Shown here one piece after another: positions 14,897 to 24,527 of a stretch of DNA of 40,872 nucleotides; position 1 is the stretch's first letter, and the number at the start of each line of letters is the position of its first letter. Below the pieces are notes generated by a model, which searched no databases, was not told where the DNA came from, and was given only the letters and a program-made list of their open reading frames with translations. The position numbers and the translations under genes were made by a program. This stretch comes from Streptomyces afghaniensis 772 (lineage in GTDB: Bacteria; Actinomycetota; Actinomycetes; Streptomycetales; Streptomycetaceae): NCBI GenBank assembly GCA_000415505.1, contig KE354103.1:1-40872 (forward strand), written 5' to 3'.

Positions 14897-16369
14897 TTGA
14901 CTGATCTTTCCGTCGCCCCGGTCACGGTGAAGTTCCCGCACCGGAGCCGCCGCGGCATCCTCCTCGGCCTCTCCCTGCCCCAACTCGTACTCGTCTCCTG
15001 CATGCTGGCCCTGCTGCTGATGACGGTGATCTCCACCGGGCTGCTCGGCGCCGTCGCCCTGGCACCGCTGTGGGCGGCATCCGGGGCACTCGTCGCGATC
15101 CGCCGGCACGGCCGCTCCCTGATCGACTGGGCGCCGATCGTCACCCGGTATGCGCACCGTCGCCGCACCGGCCAGACCCTCTGGCTCGCTCGGCCCGTCA
15201 CCCGGCCCCGGCAGGACGGCGTCCTCCATCTGCCCGGCACCGCCGCCTCCCTCAAGGTGGTCACCCCCGGCGACTCCGCCAACGGTGCCGCAGCCGTCCA
15301 CGACCCGCACCAGCAGACCTTGACCGCCATCGCCCGCGTCACCAGCCGCGCCTTCGCCCTCCTCGACCCCGCCACCCAGAACCACAACGTGAACAGCTGG
15401 GGACGCGCACTCGCGGGCATCGCCCGCACCGGGCACATCGCCACCGTGCAGGTGCTGGAACGCACCGTCCCCGACTCGGGCGACACCCTCACCCGCCACT
15501 GGACCCACAACGGGCAGCCCCAGACCCCCGTCGCCGGACAGATCTACTCCGAGCTGGTCTCCTCTGCCGGCCCCGCCGCCGCCCCGCACGAGACCTACCT
15601 CGCCATCTCACTCGACCTCAAGGCCGCCCGGCGCCTGATCAACCAGGCCGGCGGAGGGCTGCCCGGGGCGTTCACCGTCATGGAGCAGACCACCGCGTCC
15701 ATCGCACAGGCCGCCCGCAACGCAGGGCTCCAGGTCACCGGCTGGCTGAGCGCGCGGGAAATCGCCGCCGTCATTCGCACCGCCTACGACCCGAAGGCCC
15801 TCGCCGCGCTCCAGCAGTGGTCCGAGACCGGCCGCGCAGAAGCCGACCCCGCAGCCGCCGGTCCCGTCGTGCAGTTCGAGGAGTACGACCGCCTCGCCAC
15901 CGACAGCGCACGGCACGCGACGTACTGGGTGGAGAACTGGCCGAGGACCGAGATGGGGGCCGGGTTCCTGCACGGGCTGATGTTCACGGCCGGCGTGCGC
16001 CGCAGCCTCTCCCTTATATACGTGCCGCAGGGGCTCGAGTCGGCACTGCGGGACGTCCAGCGCAAGAAGGCCGCGATCATCGCCGACGCCAACGAGCGCG
16101 CCCGCCGCGGGCAGGTCGATTCCGAAGAGGACTCCGTCGAGTACGCCGACGTCAAAACCCGCGAACGCCAGCTCATCGCCGGGCACGCGGACGTCGCACT
16201 GACCGGCCTGGTCACCGTCACCGCCGAGACCGACGCCCTCCTGGACGCCGCCTGCGCACAGATCGAGACCCACGCCGTCACCTCCGGCGTCGACCTTCGT
16301 CGGCTCAACTACCAGCAGCCCGACGCCTTCGCCCTCACCGCGCTCCCGCTCGCCCGCACCGCCCTGTGA
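14897..16369 (+). CDS. SCO6880-type transfer protein (VirB3/VirB4-N-like)
   Basis: A 490-residue protein from TTG 14897 (AGGA eight bases upstream). Two close membrane segments at residues 28-65 resemble the PrgI/VirB3 part; the soluble remainder resembles the N-terminal, non-ATPase portion of VirB4 ('YLAISLDLKAARRLINQ', 'WPRTEMGAGFLHGLMFTAGVRRSLSLIYVPQ'). No Walker motifs are present. In Streptomyces such proteins, named after SCO6880, are encoded beside a separate VirB4-like ATPase, as here. The pair 14897 and 16960 therefore looks like VirB3-VirB4 split at a different point from the proteobacterial genes. Confidence 0.85.
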   Translation: MTDLSVAPVTVKFPHRSRRGILLGLSLPQLVLVSCMLALLLMTVISTGLLGAVALAPLWAASGALVAIRRHGRSLIDWAPIVTRYAHRRRTGQTLWLARPVTRPRQDGVLHLPGTAASLKVVTPGDSANGAAAVHDPHQQTLTAIARVTSRAFALLDPATQNHNVNSWGRALAGIARTGHIATVQVLERTVPDSGDTLTRHWTHNGQPQTPVAGQIYSELVSSAGPAAAPHETYLAISLDLKAARRLINQAGGGLPGAFTVMEQTTASIAQAARNAGLQVTGWLSAREIAAVIRTAYDPKALAALQQWSETGRAEADPAAAGPVVQFEEYDRLATDSARHATYWVENWPRTEMGAGFLHGLMFTAGVRRSLSLIYVPQGLESALRDVQRKKAAIIADANERARRGQVDSEEDSVEYADVKTRERQLIAGHADVALTGLVTVTAETDALLDAACAQIETHAVTSGVDLRRLNYQQPDAFALTALPLARTAL

Positions 16370-16469
16370 ACCAGCCGCGCCCGGGCGCACCCTGACCCAC
16401 CGCACTCCGGATCACCCGCGACGGGACGCCCCTCACTGCCCTGCCTACCGGCAGGAAGGACCACCACCT

Positions 16470-16931
16470 TTGATCTCTCCTACGCGCCCCGACGACGCGC
16501 ACCCCTACCTCCGCGCCGCGAGCGCCGGCATCCGCCACCACGCACGGGCCTTGGCGCCGTCGGACGCGGACCCGCCCAAGCCCGGAGATCGTCTGCACCT
16601 TGACGTGCTGCACGCCCACCTCACCGCTCTGCTCCAGTTTCTGGACCGGCTCGCCGACCACACCCGGCCCCCGCACCCAACAGCCGGACGTCACCTGGCC
16701 ACCGCCCACACCAGGCTCTGGCAGGCCACCAGCGAAGTCCACGCCGCCTTCCACCTGCTGCCCGGCGCCCCCCAGGCCGACGCCGAGACAAGCGCCTGCT
16801 ATCCAGAGCGGCTCCCCGAGGGCCCGCCCGTGCTGACGATCTGCCAACGCCACCTCGCCGCCGGACACGTAGTCCGCCGCAAAACCACCCCCACCGACCT
16901 CCGCCCGCACACCACGGCCTGCGTGCGATGA
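16470..16931 (+). CDS. unknown helical protein of transfer operon (DUF6238-like)
   Basis: A 153-residue protein from TTG 16470, preceded by AAGGA and by a small hairpin (16440-16455) next to that site. It is rich in histidine and arginine: 'HLDVLHAHLTALLQFLDRLADHTRPPHP' and 'TRLWQATSEVHAAFHLLP'. No membrane segment. It resembles what I recall as DUF6238 proteins, which accompany SCO6880-type genes; that name needs checking. Placement between the SCO6880-type gene and the VirB4-like ATPase suggests a soluble accessory of the apparatus. Confidence 0.7.
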   Translation: MISPTRPDDAHPYLRAASAGIRHHARALAPSDADPPKPGDRLHLDVLHAHLTALLQFLDRLADHTRPPHPTAGRHLATAHTRLWQATSEVHAAFHLLPGAPQADAETSACYPERLPEGPPVLTICQRHLAAGHVVRRKTTPTDLRPHTTACVR

Positions 16932-16959
16932 GCACCACCCGCAGAATCGAGGGCCCCCG

Positions 16960-18476
16960 ATGAGCCACCGGCCCGCCCGTCGCGCCCGCCGAACGCGTCC
17001 GCCAGCCCGCTGTTCACCCCCCACGGCACCGACCGCGCCGGCCGCAAGGCCGCCCGCCGCCAGCTCGCCGAGGCCACCGCCAAAGCCCGCGCCGAAGCCA
17101 GCGCCCAACAGAGCGAAAGCACGCCCGCCGAGCACCAGCTGCCCGCCCCGCTCTACCCACCGAGCGGACGCCCCGGGCCCGCTTCCTCTCGCGGGAACCG
17201 GCTGAAGCTGCCCGCCCACCGCATGACCACCGCGGTCGCGGCCGGCGCCTATCCCTTCCTCGCCGAAGGCGGACTCGGCGCCGAGGGCATCTACATCGGC
17301 CGTGACGTCCACGCCGAAGCATCATTCGTCTTCGACCCGTTCGCTCTGTACGGCAAAGTCGAGGGATTCACCAACCCCAACCTTTTGCTCGCCGGCGTGA
17401 TCGGCCAGGGCAAGAGCGCCCTCGCCAAGTCCTTCGCGCTGCGATCGGTCGCCTTCGGATACCGCGTCTACGTCCCGTGCGACCCGAAGGGCGAGTGGAC
17501 TCCGGTGGCGGAAGCCCTCGGCGGCCGGTCCGTCGCCCTCGGTCCCGGACTGCCGGGTCGCCTGAACCCCCTGGACGCGGCCCCGCGCCCGGAGAGCGTG
17601 GCCGAGGCCGACTGGGTCGGCGAAATCCGCAAACGGCGCCTGCTCCTGCTCGGCTCCCTTGCCCGCACCATCCTGGGCCGGGACCTGATGCCCATGGAGC
17701 ACACCGCCCTGGACATCGCCCTCGACGCCGTCGTCACCCGCGCCGCCGACACGCACCGCACCCCGCTCCTCGGCGACGTCGCCGCCGCCCTCAACAACCC
17801 CCACGAGCTCGACGAGGCCGCCGGGATGATGTCGGGCCAACTCGGCGACGCAGCGCGAGACCTGGCCCACGCCATGCGGCGCCTGGTCCACGGCGACCTG
17901 GCCGGCATGTTCGACGCCCCCTCCACCGTGAGCTTCGACCCGAACGCGCCGATGCTCACCATCGACCTGTCCCGCCTCGGCGGCTCCGGGGACGACACCG
18001 CCCTCGTCCTGGCAATGACCTGCGCGAGCGCCTGGATGGAATCCGCCCTCTCCGATCCCAGCGGCGGCCGGCGCTGGATCGTGTACGACGAGGCATGGCG
18101 CCTGATGCGGCACGTCGGCCTGCTCCAGCGCATGCAGGCCCAGTGGAAACTCAGCCGCGGCCTCGGCATCGCCAACCTCATGGTCATCCACCGGCTGTCC
18201 GACCTGCTCACCGCCGGTGACGCCGGATCACAAGGCCGGGCCCTGGCCGAGGGACTCCTCGCCGACTGCAGCACCCGCATCATCTACCGCCAGGAGACCG
18301 ACCAGCTCCACGCCGCGGCCTCCCTGCTCGGCCTGACCTCCGTCGAGATGGACGCCATCGCGCACCTCAACCGAGGGCGCGGCCTGTGGAAAGTCGCAGG
18401 TCGGAGCTTCATTGTTCAGCACCTCCTGCACAGCCACGAACTGGCGCTCTTCGACACCGACGCCCGTATGCACTGA
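16960..18476 (+). CDS. VirB4-like conjugation ATPase, N-terminal frameshift
   Basis: Counting from ATG 17223, a Walker A motif 'GVIGQGKSALAKS' lies near residues 57-69 and a Walker B 'WIVYDEAW' near 284-291; 'FVFDPFALYG', 'VPCDPKGEW' and 'LMVIHRLSDL' are further conserved VirB4/TraG-type segments. It would energise the transfer channel at the membrane. Clear coding sequence in the same frame extends upstream to about 16992 ('SPLFTPHGTDRAGRKAARRQ') but has no start. ATG 16960 lies in another frame; one extra base near 16987-16992 links it smoothly, giving about 506 residues. Without that, translation could only begin at 17223, losing some 90 residues. Confidence 0.88.
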
Positions 18477-18490
18477 GGACCAAGAGGCCC

Positions 18491-19062
18491 GTGAAGCCCG
18501 ACTTCCAACGCGACTTGATACCGAGCGACGAGGTGCTCCAGCTTATCGGCGCGCTCAATGCGATGAAGGACGAACTGCTCAACGCTGCCCAGCAGTGGGA
18601 GCTGCTGGACGAGAACGGACAGGTACCGGCCACGCCTTCCTACACCGCGCTGCTCCAGCACGCCACCGATGCACAGGACCTCTCCCGCGATGTCCTCCGG
18701 CTCACTGCTGACTTCGCCCGGAGCCCACACCACACCATCCGCGCCGGCAGCACCGTTCTGAAGCATCTCGGCACTGCGGCGACCATGTCGAGCCACGCAG
18801 CCCCGCACTTCACCGAGTCTGCGGAGTGTGCCCTGGCCCTGCCCCGGTCTGCCAACCCGACCGACCGGCACTACCTCGCGAATCGCATGGTCATCGACCA
18901 CGCCTCAGCCCGCGCCTCCTGCGGCGCACCCCGGAATCCCTTCGTGACGCGGCCAAGGAACTCGACGACCACCTCGGCTTCCAACGCTTCCTCGCGACGC
19001 TCACCCGTCAGGAGGGCCCGCCGACGCCTCCGCCACCCAGGCCGGGCGGTCGCCACCGCTGA
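18491..19062 (+). CDS. unknown protein of transfer operon, frameshifted
   Basis: Starts at GTG 18491, 15 bases after the ATPase stop. About 190 residues once a single-base deletion near 18918 is restored: the first frame is coding to 'MVIDHASARA', the second continues 'LRRTPESLRDAAKELDDHLGFQRFLATL' to a TGA at 19060-19062. Without repair the frame runs on into the next gene. The protein is helical ('EVLQLIGALNAMKDELLNAAQQWELL') with a Pro-rich end. No known family is recognised. Confidence 0.65.
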
Positions 19063-19108
19063 CCGCGCCTGCCCCGAAGCCCGATCCACCCACATCCCAA
19101 GGAATGCT

Positions 19109-19351
19109 CTGAACCGCCCCGCTCATTTCAGCGACGCCGACTGGGCCGAATACCAGCAGTGCCAGACCGACCACGACGACCTCATGGCGCAAGTCGCCGA
19201 CCGTGAAGCCCAGCTGGAACACGACCTGATCGCCGCCTACGACGAGTACGAACTCGACTCCAGTCCGGTTCCGAAGCCAGAAGCCGACCTCGCTCGCCGA
19301 ACGCCTCCGTCACACCGACCGGCGTCTCGCAGGAGAATCCGTGGCCGCTGA
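19109..19351 (+). CDS. small acidic coiled-coil protein, CTG start
   Basis: An 80-residue product, 'RPAHFSDADWAEYQQ' followed by a Glu/Asp-rich helix ('DDLMAQVADREAQLEHDLIAAYDEYEL'). The frame has no ATG, GTG or TTG near its beginning; CTG 19109 sits five bases after AAGGA, and insertion of one T would make it TTG. The last 20 codons look less like coding sequence than another frame that leads into the next gene ('AERLRHTDRRLAGES'), so a further frameshift near 19290 is possible. Confidence 0.5.
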   Translation: MNRPAHFSDADWAEYQQCQTDHDDLMAQVADREAQLEHDLIAAYDEYELDSSPVPKPEADLARRTPPSHRPASRRRIRGR

Positions 19352-20264
19352 CGAGGCGAGTGCTACGGACGCCCGCGCGGCTCCGATCGCACCACTTCCC
19401 GACCACGGAGACGTGAACATGCCGTGGTGGCAGGAGCTGTGGCGTCGCCACGCGCACATCACCACGCCGCTGCGAGCGCGGGGACTGCCATGCGATATCG
19501 AGTTCGGCCTCAGCGCCTACATCGTGCGCGTCTCACTCCCCGACGACAGCTACCTGATCATCAGTCCGCCGCAAGAACCGCCCTCCGACCACCCGCCCGG
19601 AGACCCCGAGGGCTGGATCGCGACCCGCGAGCACCCCGACGACCAGACGCTGTTCGAGGTCCTCTACGACTCCGCCCCCTCCAACAACCCCGGCACTCGC
19701 CGGCGGCCCAAAGCCCGCCACGGCGGCAGCGCCCAACCCATGATCGAGGCGATCGACCTCCGCCTCGCCCAGCTCGGACTGCTACCGCACCCCGCTCTGC
19801 CCCACGAAAGCCCCCACGTGCACCCGGCCCAACCGACGCCCCCGCCCCCGTCCCGGGACATCTCCGGCACACCAGGCCGCGGCCCCGCCTACGTCTACGG
19901 CGACGCGCTGCGCGATCTGACCGACCGGCTCAACGCAGCCGAGTCACACGCGGATGCCGCTGCCCTTTTGCATCAGATCCTGGAACCCACCGACGGCCTG
20001 CTGGCACAGCTCGGCGAGTTCTTCGAAGCAGCCGGCGAGAAAGCCAAGGAAGCCGAGGAGGACGACGGCTTCGACCTGTCCTACGACCTCGCCGACGCCG
20101 CTGCCGAGATCCGCAGCCTCGGAGAGGTCCTGCACGTGGCCGAGGACCGGATGCGGGCCCTCACCCCGCTCGCGCCCGCACCGCGGCTGCCCTCCACCCC
20201 GGCTCGTGCACCGTCGCTTCCGCCGCGAGCCCTCCCGTCAGCTCCGCCACGGCACACGCGCTGA
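19341..20264 (+). CDS. unknown two-part protein with helical C-terminal domain
   Basis: A 307-residue protein from GTG 19341, with AGGAGAA upstream and an 11-base overlap with the previous frame; ATG 19418 is an alternative with GGAG upstream. The N-terminal 140 residues are alpha/beta ('IEFGLSAYIVRVSLPDDSYLIISP', 'DQTLFEVLYDSAP'). Residues 190-280 form a helical bundle ('LRDLTDRLNAAESHADAAALLHQILEPTDGLLAQLGEFFEAA...'), a tail type also seen in the proteins at 30737, 32208 and 33555. Function unknown. Confidence 0.7.
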   Translation: MAADEASATDARAAPIAPLPDHGDVNMPWWQELWRRHAHITTPLRARGLPCDIEFGLSAYIVRVSLPDDSYLIISPPQEPPSDHPPGDPEGWIATREHPDDQTLFEVLYDSAPSNNPGTRRRPKARHGGSAQPMIEAIDLRLAQLGLLPHPALPHESPHVHPAQPTPPPPSRDISGTPGRGPAYVYGDALRDLTDRLNAAESHADAAALLHQILEPTDGLLAQLGEFFEAAGEKAKEAEEDDGFDLSYDLADAAAEIRSLGEVLHVAEDRMRALTPLAPAPRLPSTPARAPSLPPRALPSAPPRHTR

Positions 20265-20482
20265 CGCCGCACCGCCGCCTCCCTCCCCTTCCCCCACCGC
20301 CTACGGGGACAGCGGTCGCGCACTTCGCGCCCACGGCGTGGTCCAGCAGCTCACGGCCAAGGGCATCGGTGTGAACCTCCGCCACTCGGCGCCCGCCACC
20401 AGCGCGGCCCTTCCGCCGGCATCGCCGAAGACAGCACCCACGACCAGTCGTGCCCGCTCATTCCCATCCGCCCAGCAGACCC
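20265..20482 (+). other. coding-like stretch without a supported gene
   Basis: Bases 20318-20430 keep strong G/C third-position bias in one frame, reading 'YGDSGRALRAHGVVQQLTAKGIG' and on, but no start or ribosome site opens this frame and the flanks are low-complexity Pro/Ser codons. It may be the end of a broken gene. No RNA gene or hairpin was found in it. Confidence 0.35.
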
Positions 20483-21526
20483 TTGGAGCCCCCTATCCGC
20501 ACCGCTCGCCGTACCCTGCCGCTGTTCGTCGGCGCCGCCTGCCTCGCCCTGGCCCTCACCGGCTGCGTCGGCGAAGACGGCCCCGCCCATGCCCGGCAGA
20601 CGCCCCGCGCCAGCACCGCCCCGAAGCCCGTGCCCGCTCTCAGCGCCGCCCAGGCCCGCGACGTCATCACCCGCTATTCGAAGATCAACAACGAGGCCAA
20701 CACCGACCGCGACCGGCGCCTGCTCGACACGGTCGAGGACGGCCCGCTGTACGCGATGTCCGTCTCGGACTACACCGAGACCGAAGGGCTCCCCGCGGCA
20801 GACCGCAAGCCGTACAAGCCGTGGTCCTACGACTCCGCGGACGCCAAGCTGTACATCCCGCGCCTGGGAGCCGGACAGAACCGCTGGTTCGCCGCCGCGC
20901 TCTCGGACCAGAAGGGCAAGGCCCCCTCGCGGTTGGCCGTGTTCGCCGAACGCCCCCAGCACAAGCGCTGGGAGATGGTCTCCGTCGTCGACCTCGACAG
21001 CCCGGACCTGCCGGACATCGCCCTCGACCACGACGGATACGCAACGGCCGTCACCGCCGACGCCAAGCTGCTGCGCACCGCGATCCTCGACAACTTCGCC
21101 ACCGGAGGCACGAGCACGGGGACGAAGGTCTTCGCACCGACCGAGGCGAGCAAGCGGCAGATCGAAGTCCACGACAAGACCGGCACCCGCTTCGGGGCCC
21201 AGGGCACCACCGTCTTCGCCGGCGCCGCCAACCGCTACACGGACGCCTACGCCCTCAAGACCACCGACGGCGGCGCGTTGATCCTCTTCTCCCACACGCA
21301 CACCCAGACCGACGCCGTCGCGCGCCCCGGCCTGCAGATCAACCCCGGCAAGGATGACCGGGCCTGGCTCCACGACGTGCCCCGCACCTCCATCCGCTAC
21401 ACGTTCGTGTGCAACGACGCCGCCACCGTCCCCGCGCAGGCCGAGCCCTCCCGCCTGATCGGCTACACCTGCGCGCGTACCGACGCCTCCGGCCCTCCGG
21501 TCCCGTCCTGGTCCGACCGCGCGTAG
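20483..21526 (+). CDS. lipoprotein of transfer operon, unknown function
   Basis: About 347 residues with a lipoprotein signal: basic 'RTARR', hydrophobic 'LPLFVGAACLALA' and lipobox 'LTGC', so it is anchored on the outer face of the membrane. The mature part begins with a Pro/Thr linker, then 'AQARDVITRYSKINNEANTDRDRRLLDTVEDG', a pattern of extracytoplasmic lipoproteins of actinobacteria, and ends in an alpha/beta domain. TTG 20483 is given as start; GTG 20450 is also open. A GGAG six bases upstream of ATC 20495 suggests the real start is there and was ATG, GTG or TTG. It may connect the apparatus to the wall. Confidence 0.78.
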   Translation: MEPPIRTARRTLPLFVGAACLALALTGCVGEDGPAHARQTPRASTAPKPVPALSAAQARDVITRYSKINNEANTDRDRRLLDTVEDGPLYAMSVSDYTETEGLPAADRKPYKPWSYDSADAKLYIPRLGAGQNRWFAAALSDQKGKAPSRLAVFAERPQHKRWEMVSVVDLDSPDLPDIALDHDGYATAVTADAKLLRTAILDNFATGGTSTGTKVFAPTEASKRQIEVHDKTGTRFGAQGTTVFAGAANRYTDAYALKTTDGGALILFSHTHTQTDAVARPGLQINPGKDDRAWLHDVPRTSIRYTFVCNDAATVPAQAEPSRLIGYTCARTDASGPPVPSWSDRA

Positions 21527-21593
21527 ACGCACCCGCGCGCCACCGTGACGGCCGCCGAGCCTCCCCGGCACCCCGCTCGCTCCGGAGAATCCC

Positions 21594-22187
21594 CTGTCCA
21601 CACGCTCCTTCATCGCCCGCCCCACCCTCGGTACGGGATACACGGGCATCCACGTCCAGCTCGACGGCGTACCCAGCCACCACCTCCCCTTGCTCCTGGC
21701 CGCCTACCAGTACAAGTTCGGACGCAACATCGAGGCTATGTCCCGGCACCTCATCGACGACGTCGCCGTCGGCTGGGACGAACTCGGCACCGATCTCCTC
21801 GACGACGCCCCGCCCGCACTCGTGACCGCGCTGACCGGCGGCGAGCACTGGCCCAGCCGAACCCTCGACCACCTGATCACCCCGGACGGCTCACCCCCGG
21901 TACGCATGTCGGTCACCGACACGACCGCCGACGAGCAGGACATGCAGTGGGGGTACGTCCTGCACAAGGAGGGCGTCGAGGTGATCAGCCTCCTGCACGA
22001 GGACGTCGGCCCGATCGTGAGCTGGTCCATCGACCCGCGCACCGCCTTCAACGACCACCCGGCGGCCTGGTCCTCCCTCGACTCCCCGCCCGCCATCCGG
22101 GCATCGCGCGGCAGGCAGTCCCATAGTGCTCCTGCCGCAGCCCCGGCGAAGGCCGGCACCCCGCGCCCCGCCGCCGCCCGACGCTAG
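21594..22187 (+). CDS. unknown protein, CTG start
   Basis: A 197-residue protein. Obvious coding sequence ('FIARPTLGTGYTGIHVQLDGVPSHHLPLLLAAYQYKF') runs upstream of the first TTG (21690) to CTG 21594, which has GGAG exactly six bases before it. The fold looks alpha/beta with 'VEVISLLHEDVGPIVSW' near the end and a basic Ala/Pro tail. No family recognised. It follows the lipoprotein and precedes the glycosyltransferase in one unit. Confidence 0.65.
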   Translation: MSTRSFIARPTLGTGYTGIHVQLDGVPSHHLPLLLAAYQYKFGRNIEAMSRHLIDDVAVGWDELGTDLLDDAPPALVTALTGGEHWPSRTLDHLITPDGSPPVRMSVTDTTADEQDMQWGYVLHKEGVEVISLLHEDVGPIVSWSIDPRTAFNDHPAAWSSLDSPPAIRASRGRQSHSAPAAAPAKAGTPRPAAARR

Positions 22188-22213
22188 TTCCCCTCGTCTT
22201 CCCGGAGCCTTCT

Positions 22214-22978
22214 CTGCCCCCGTACACCACGCCCCTGATCACCATCGTCATCGCAAGCCGCCTGCGCGAAGACCGGCTGGACTACCTGACCGCCATGCAC
22301 GCCAGCCTCACCCGGCAGTCCGTGCCGTGGGAGGCCGTGATCGCGCTCGACGGTGCTTCGCCCGACCGTCTGCCGGCCCCGCTCGCGCAGGACCCGCGCG
22401 TTCGCACGCTGGCGCTGCCCCGTGCGGTCGGCGCCGCCTGCGCCAGGAACCTGGCCCTCGCTCACGTACGCACCTCGTACACCAACTGGGCCGACGACGA
22501 TGACCTGTTCCCCGACGATGCGATGGCCGTACGGCTGAACATCCTGGAGTCGACGAGAGTCGGCTGGTGCGCCGGTTGGAGCGAGGACCAGCACCCCGAC
22601 GGCTCGACCACCCTGTGGCGCTGCCCCACGCCGCCCGGCCGGCATGAGGCCGGTGACGTGTGGACGTACTGGAAGTCGCCTGCGGACACCATCCCCATCG
22701 GGCCGACCACGATCCTCGCCCGCACCGACCTCGTGCGCGCCGCTCCGATGGGCGGCCTCGTCCAGGGCGAGGACTACTGCGCGGCCCTCGGCGTCACCGC
22801 TCTCGGCCCCGGCATCCTGCTGCCAGTACCCGTGTACAGGTACCGCAAGTGGGACGGGCAGATGACGGCCCAGGTCGGATACGACCGGCTGGAGGCGGCT
22901 GCCCGGGAGCACGCCTGGGCGTACGGCCGCAGCCTGCGCGCCGTCCTGCGCGGTGGCGAGGGCCTGGTCCGTGCCTGA
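22214..22978 (+). CDS. family 2-like glycosyltransferase, CTG start
   Basis: A 254-residue GT-A fold protein. The N-terminus 'PLITIVIASRLREDRLDYLTAM' is the typical first strand and helix; 'WADDDDLFPDDAM' contains the D-x-D metal and nucleotide-sugar site, and 'LVQGEDYCAAL' the catalytic E-D region. No membrane segment, so a cytoplasmic enzyme; donor and acceptor unknown. The first ATG (22295) would delete the first strand, so CTG 22214, six bases after GGAG, must be at or near the true start. Its stop overlaps the next gene. A glycosyltransferase in a transfer operon might modify the wall, pilin or another surface protein. Confidence 0.82.
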   Translation: MPPYTTPLITIVIASRLREDRLDYLTAMHASLTRQSVPWEAVIALDGASPDRLPAPLAQDPRVRTLALPRAVGAACARNLALAHVRTSYTNWADDDDLFPDDAMAVRLNILESTRVGWCAGWSEDQHPDGSTTLWRCPTPPGRHEAGDVWTYWKSPADTIPIGPTTILARTDLVRAAPMGGLVQGEDYCAALGVTALGPGILLPVPVYRYRKWDGQMTAQVGYDRLEAAAREHAWAYGRSLRAVLRGGEGLVRA

Positions 22979-24031
22979 GGCGCAGATCGTCCTGTCGCAC
23001 AGCCGGGAGTCCGGGATCATCGCGATCGCCTCGGGCGAGCAGTACCGGTGGGCGCACACCGCCCTCGCGGAGAGCGGCTTCCAGCGGGACGAGGACGGCG
23101 TCTGGCACCTGCCCACGGACGGCACCCAGACCACCGTGGTCGACCTGGTCACGTGCGCGAAGCGGCACCGCACCAGCGTGCACACGAGCAGCCGCCGGTT
23201 CATCGGCGACGCCGCCCGCGACCTCGTGCGCCTCCTGCCCGGCCAGTGGCACGCCTCGGTCGAGATCTACTCGCACCCCGCCTGGCAGGAAGACCTGGTC
23301 CCCTGGATCTGGGACAGCGGCGAACTCGGCCGCGCCGTCCAGAGCGACCGGATCCCCTACGCCGCGCTCCTCACCGACATGGTGCAGGGCACCACGCTGC
23401 TGTTCATCGAGCGTCCCGGCCGTCAACTTGACTACCTGGTGGGGGCCTTCTCGCCCGAGGGGCTCGAAGGGGGCTACGGCGATCCCCACGCCCCGCGCAG
23501 CATCGTCCTGCCGCCGGGCGGGCTGCCCAGGCCCTCACCGACCGGTACCTCCCCGCCTACGAGCAGGCCGTTTACGCCCGCCAGACGGCGGCCATCGCAG
23601 CCGTGCTCGGGGACATCCGCTCCGAGTACGACCCCTGGCAGGCCATGAACGCCTCCGGTCGCTATAGCGACGCCACCCCGCTGAGCGCCGCCGCCCTCGG
23701 CGCCGCGACGGAGTTGTTCCTCGACCACGCCTGGCGCCGTTTCTTGACCGTCGTCGACCACGCCCCGACGCTGCTCGACCGGTGCCGGCCCGCGAGCAGC
23801 CCGTGGCCCGACGACGCCGCAGCCCTGTCCCGTCTGGCCGACGCCGTGATCGATGCCGAAGCCCTGGTCGACGAGATCGTCCACGGCGGTTCCGTGCCGG
23901 AGCAGGAGCGCCGAGCACGCGCGTGGCCGGCCATCGAGACGTGGCTCTCCGACGGCGGAACGTTCTTTCGTCAGGCCCGCATCAGCGCACCCCACTGTCG
24001 CCCGGCCCTGCCCGCGCACCGCGGCCCCTGA
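22971..24031 (+). CDS. unknown protein with repeated 'GF/AGY' module, frameshifted
   Basis: Starts at GTG 22971, overlapping the glycosyltransferase stop. The first 185 residues contain 'YRWAHTALAESGFQRDEDGVWHLP', the form of a module shared with the genes at 24069, 30737, 31456, 32208 and 32873. Near 23521, within GGGCGGG, coding shifts to another frame ('ALTDRYLPAYEQAVYARQ' onward) and continues as a helical C-terminal domain to TGA 24029-24031. One missing G explains it; the restored protein has about 353 residues. Function unknown. Confidence 0.7.
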
Positions 24032-24068
24032 CTCTTCCGTCCCACGCCCCGAGGAGAACCCCGCCCCC

Positions 24069-24527
24069 TTGCGACCCGGCACCCACTTCGCCTTCGGCGA
24101 CCACGAGGAACACGGCTTCGTGGCCTCCTTCACCGCCGCCCTGCCCGCGCACCTCGCCCACTGGTACCTGGAGCGCGAGCAGTTCGAGCCCGTTCCCGGA
24201 GAACCCGGCCTGTACCGGCTCAGCGAGCCCGAGCGCGACGGAGTCCGCCGCGCCCGCCAAGCCGTCCACGACCTGCGCCGCCACGGCTACACCGTGCAGG
24301 CCGACATCCGCCTCGACCCGTCCCTCTCGGCCGGCCCGCCACGCCCCGCCCGGCCCAACGGACTCCAGGAGCGCCGCAGCCGTCTCGCCCAGGCCGCCGC
24401 TGGCCGGACGACGCAGCGCTCCGCACCGCCCACCACCGCCCCGCCAGCGGCCCGGTCGATCCCGCCGAAGCCCACGTACGCTCCGACCGTCCATTTGACG
24501 GCCGCGACCGGCGGGCGGTCCCGATGA
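24069..24527 (+). CDS. unknown protein with 'GF/AGY' module
   Basis: A 152-residue protein from TTG 24069, after GAGGAG. Residues 1-80 have the shared pattern ending in 'DGVRRARQAVHDLRRHGYTVQADIRLDPS'; compare 'RLATDAVARLRAAGYHVD' at 30737. The tail is basic and Pro/Ala-rich. Its stop overlaps an ATG (ATGA) that opens another frame at 24524, where the apparent island begins. Confidence 0.7.
   Translation: MRPGTHFAFGDHEEHGFVASFTAALPAHLAHWYLEREQFEPVPGEPGLYRLSEPERDGVRRARQAVHDLRRHGYTVQADIRLDPSLSAGPPRPARPNGLQERRSRLAQAAAGRTTQRSAPPTTAPPAARSIPPKPTYAPTVHLTAATGGRSR

Noticed and set aside
12941-15589. Very long antisense open frame (882 codons) opposite the transfer genes
   Set aside because: It mirrors the GC-rich codons of the sense genes; Gly/Asp/Glu-rich product without domain pattern or ribosome site.
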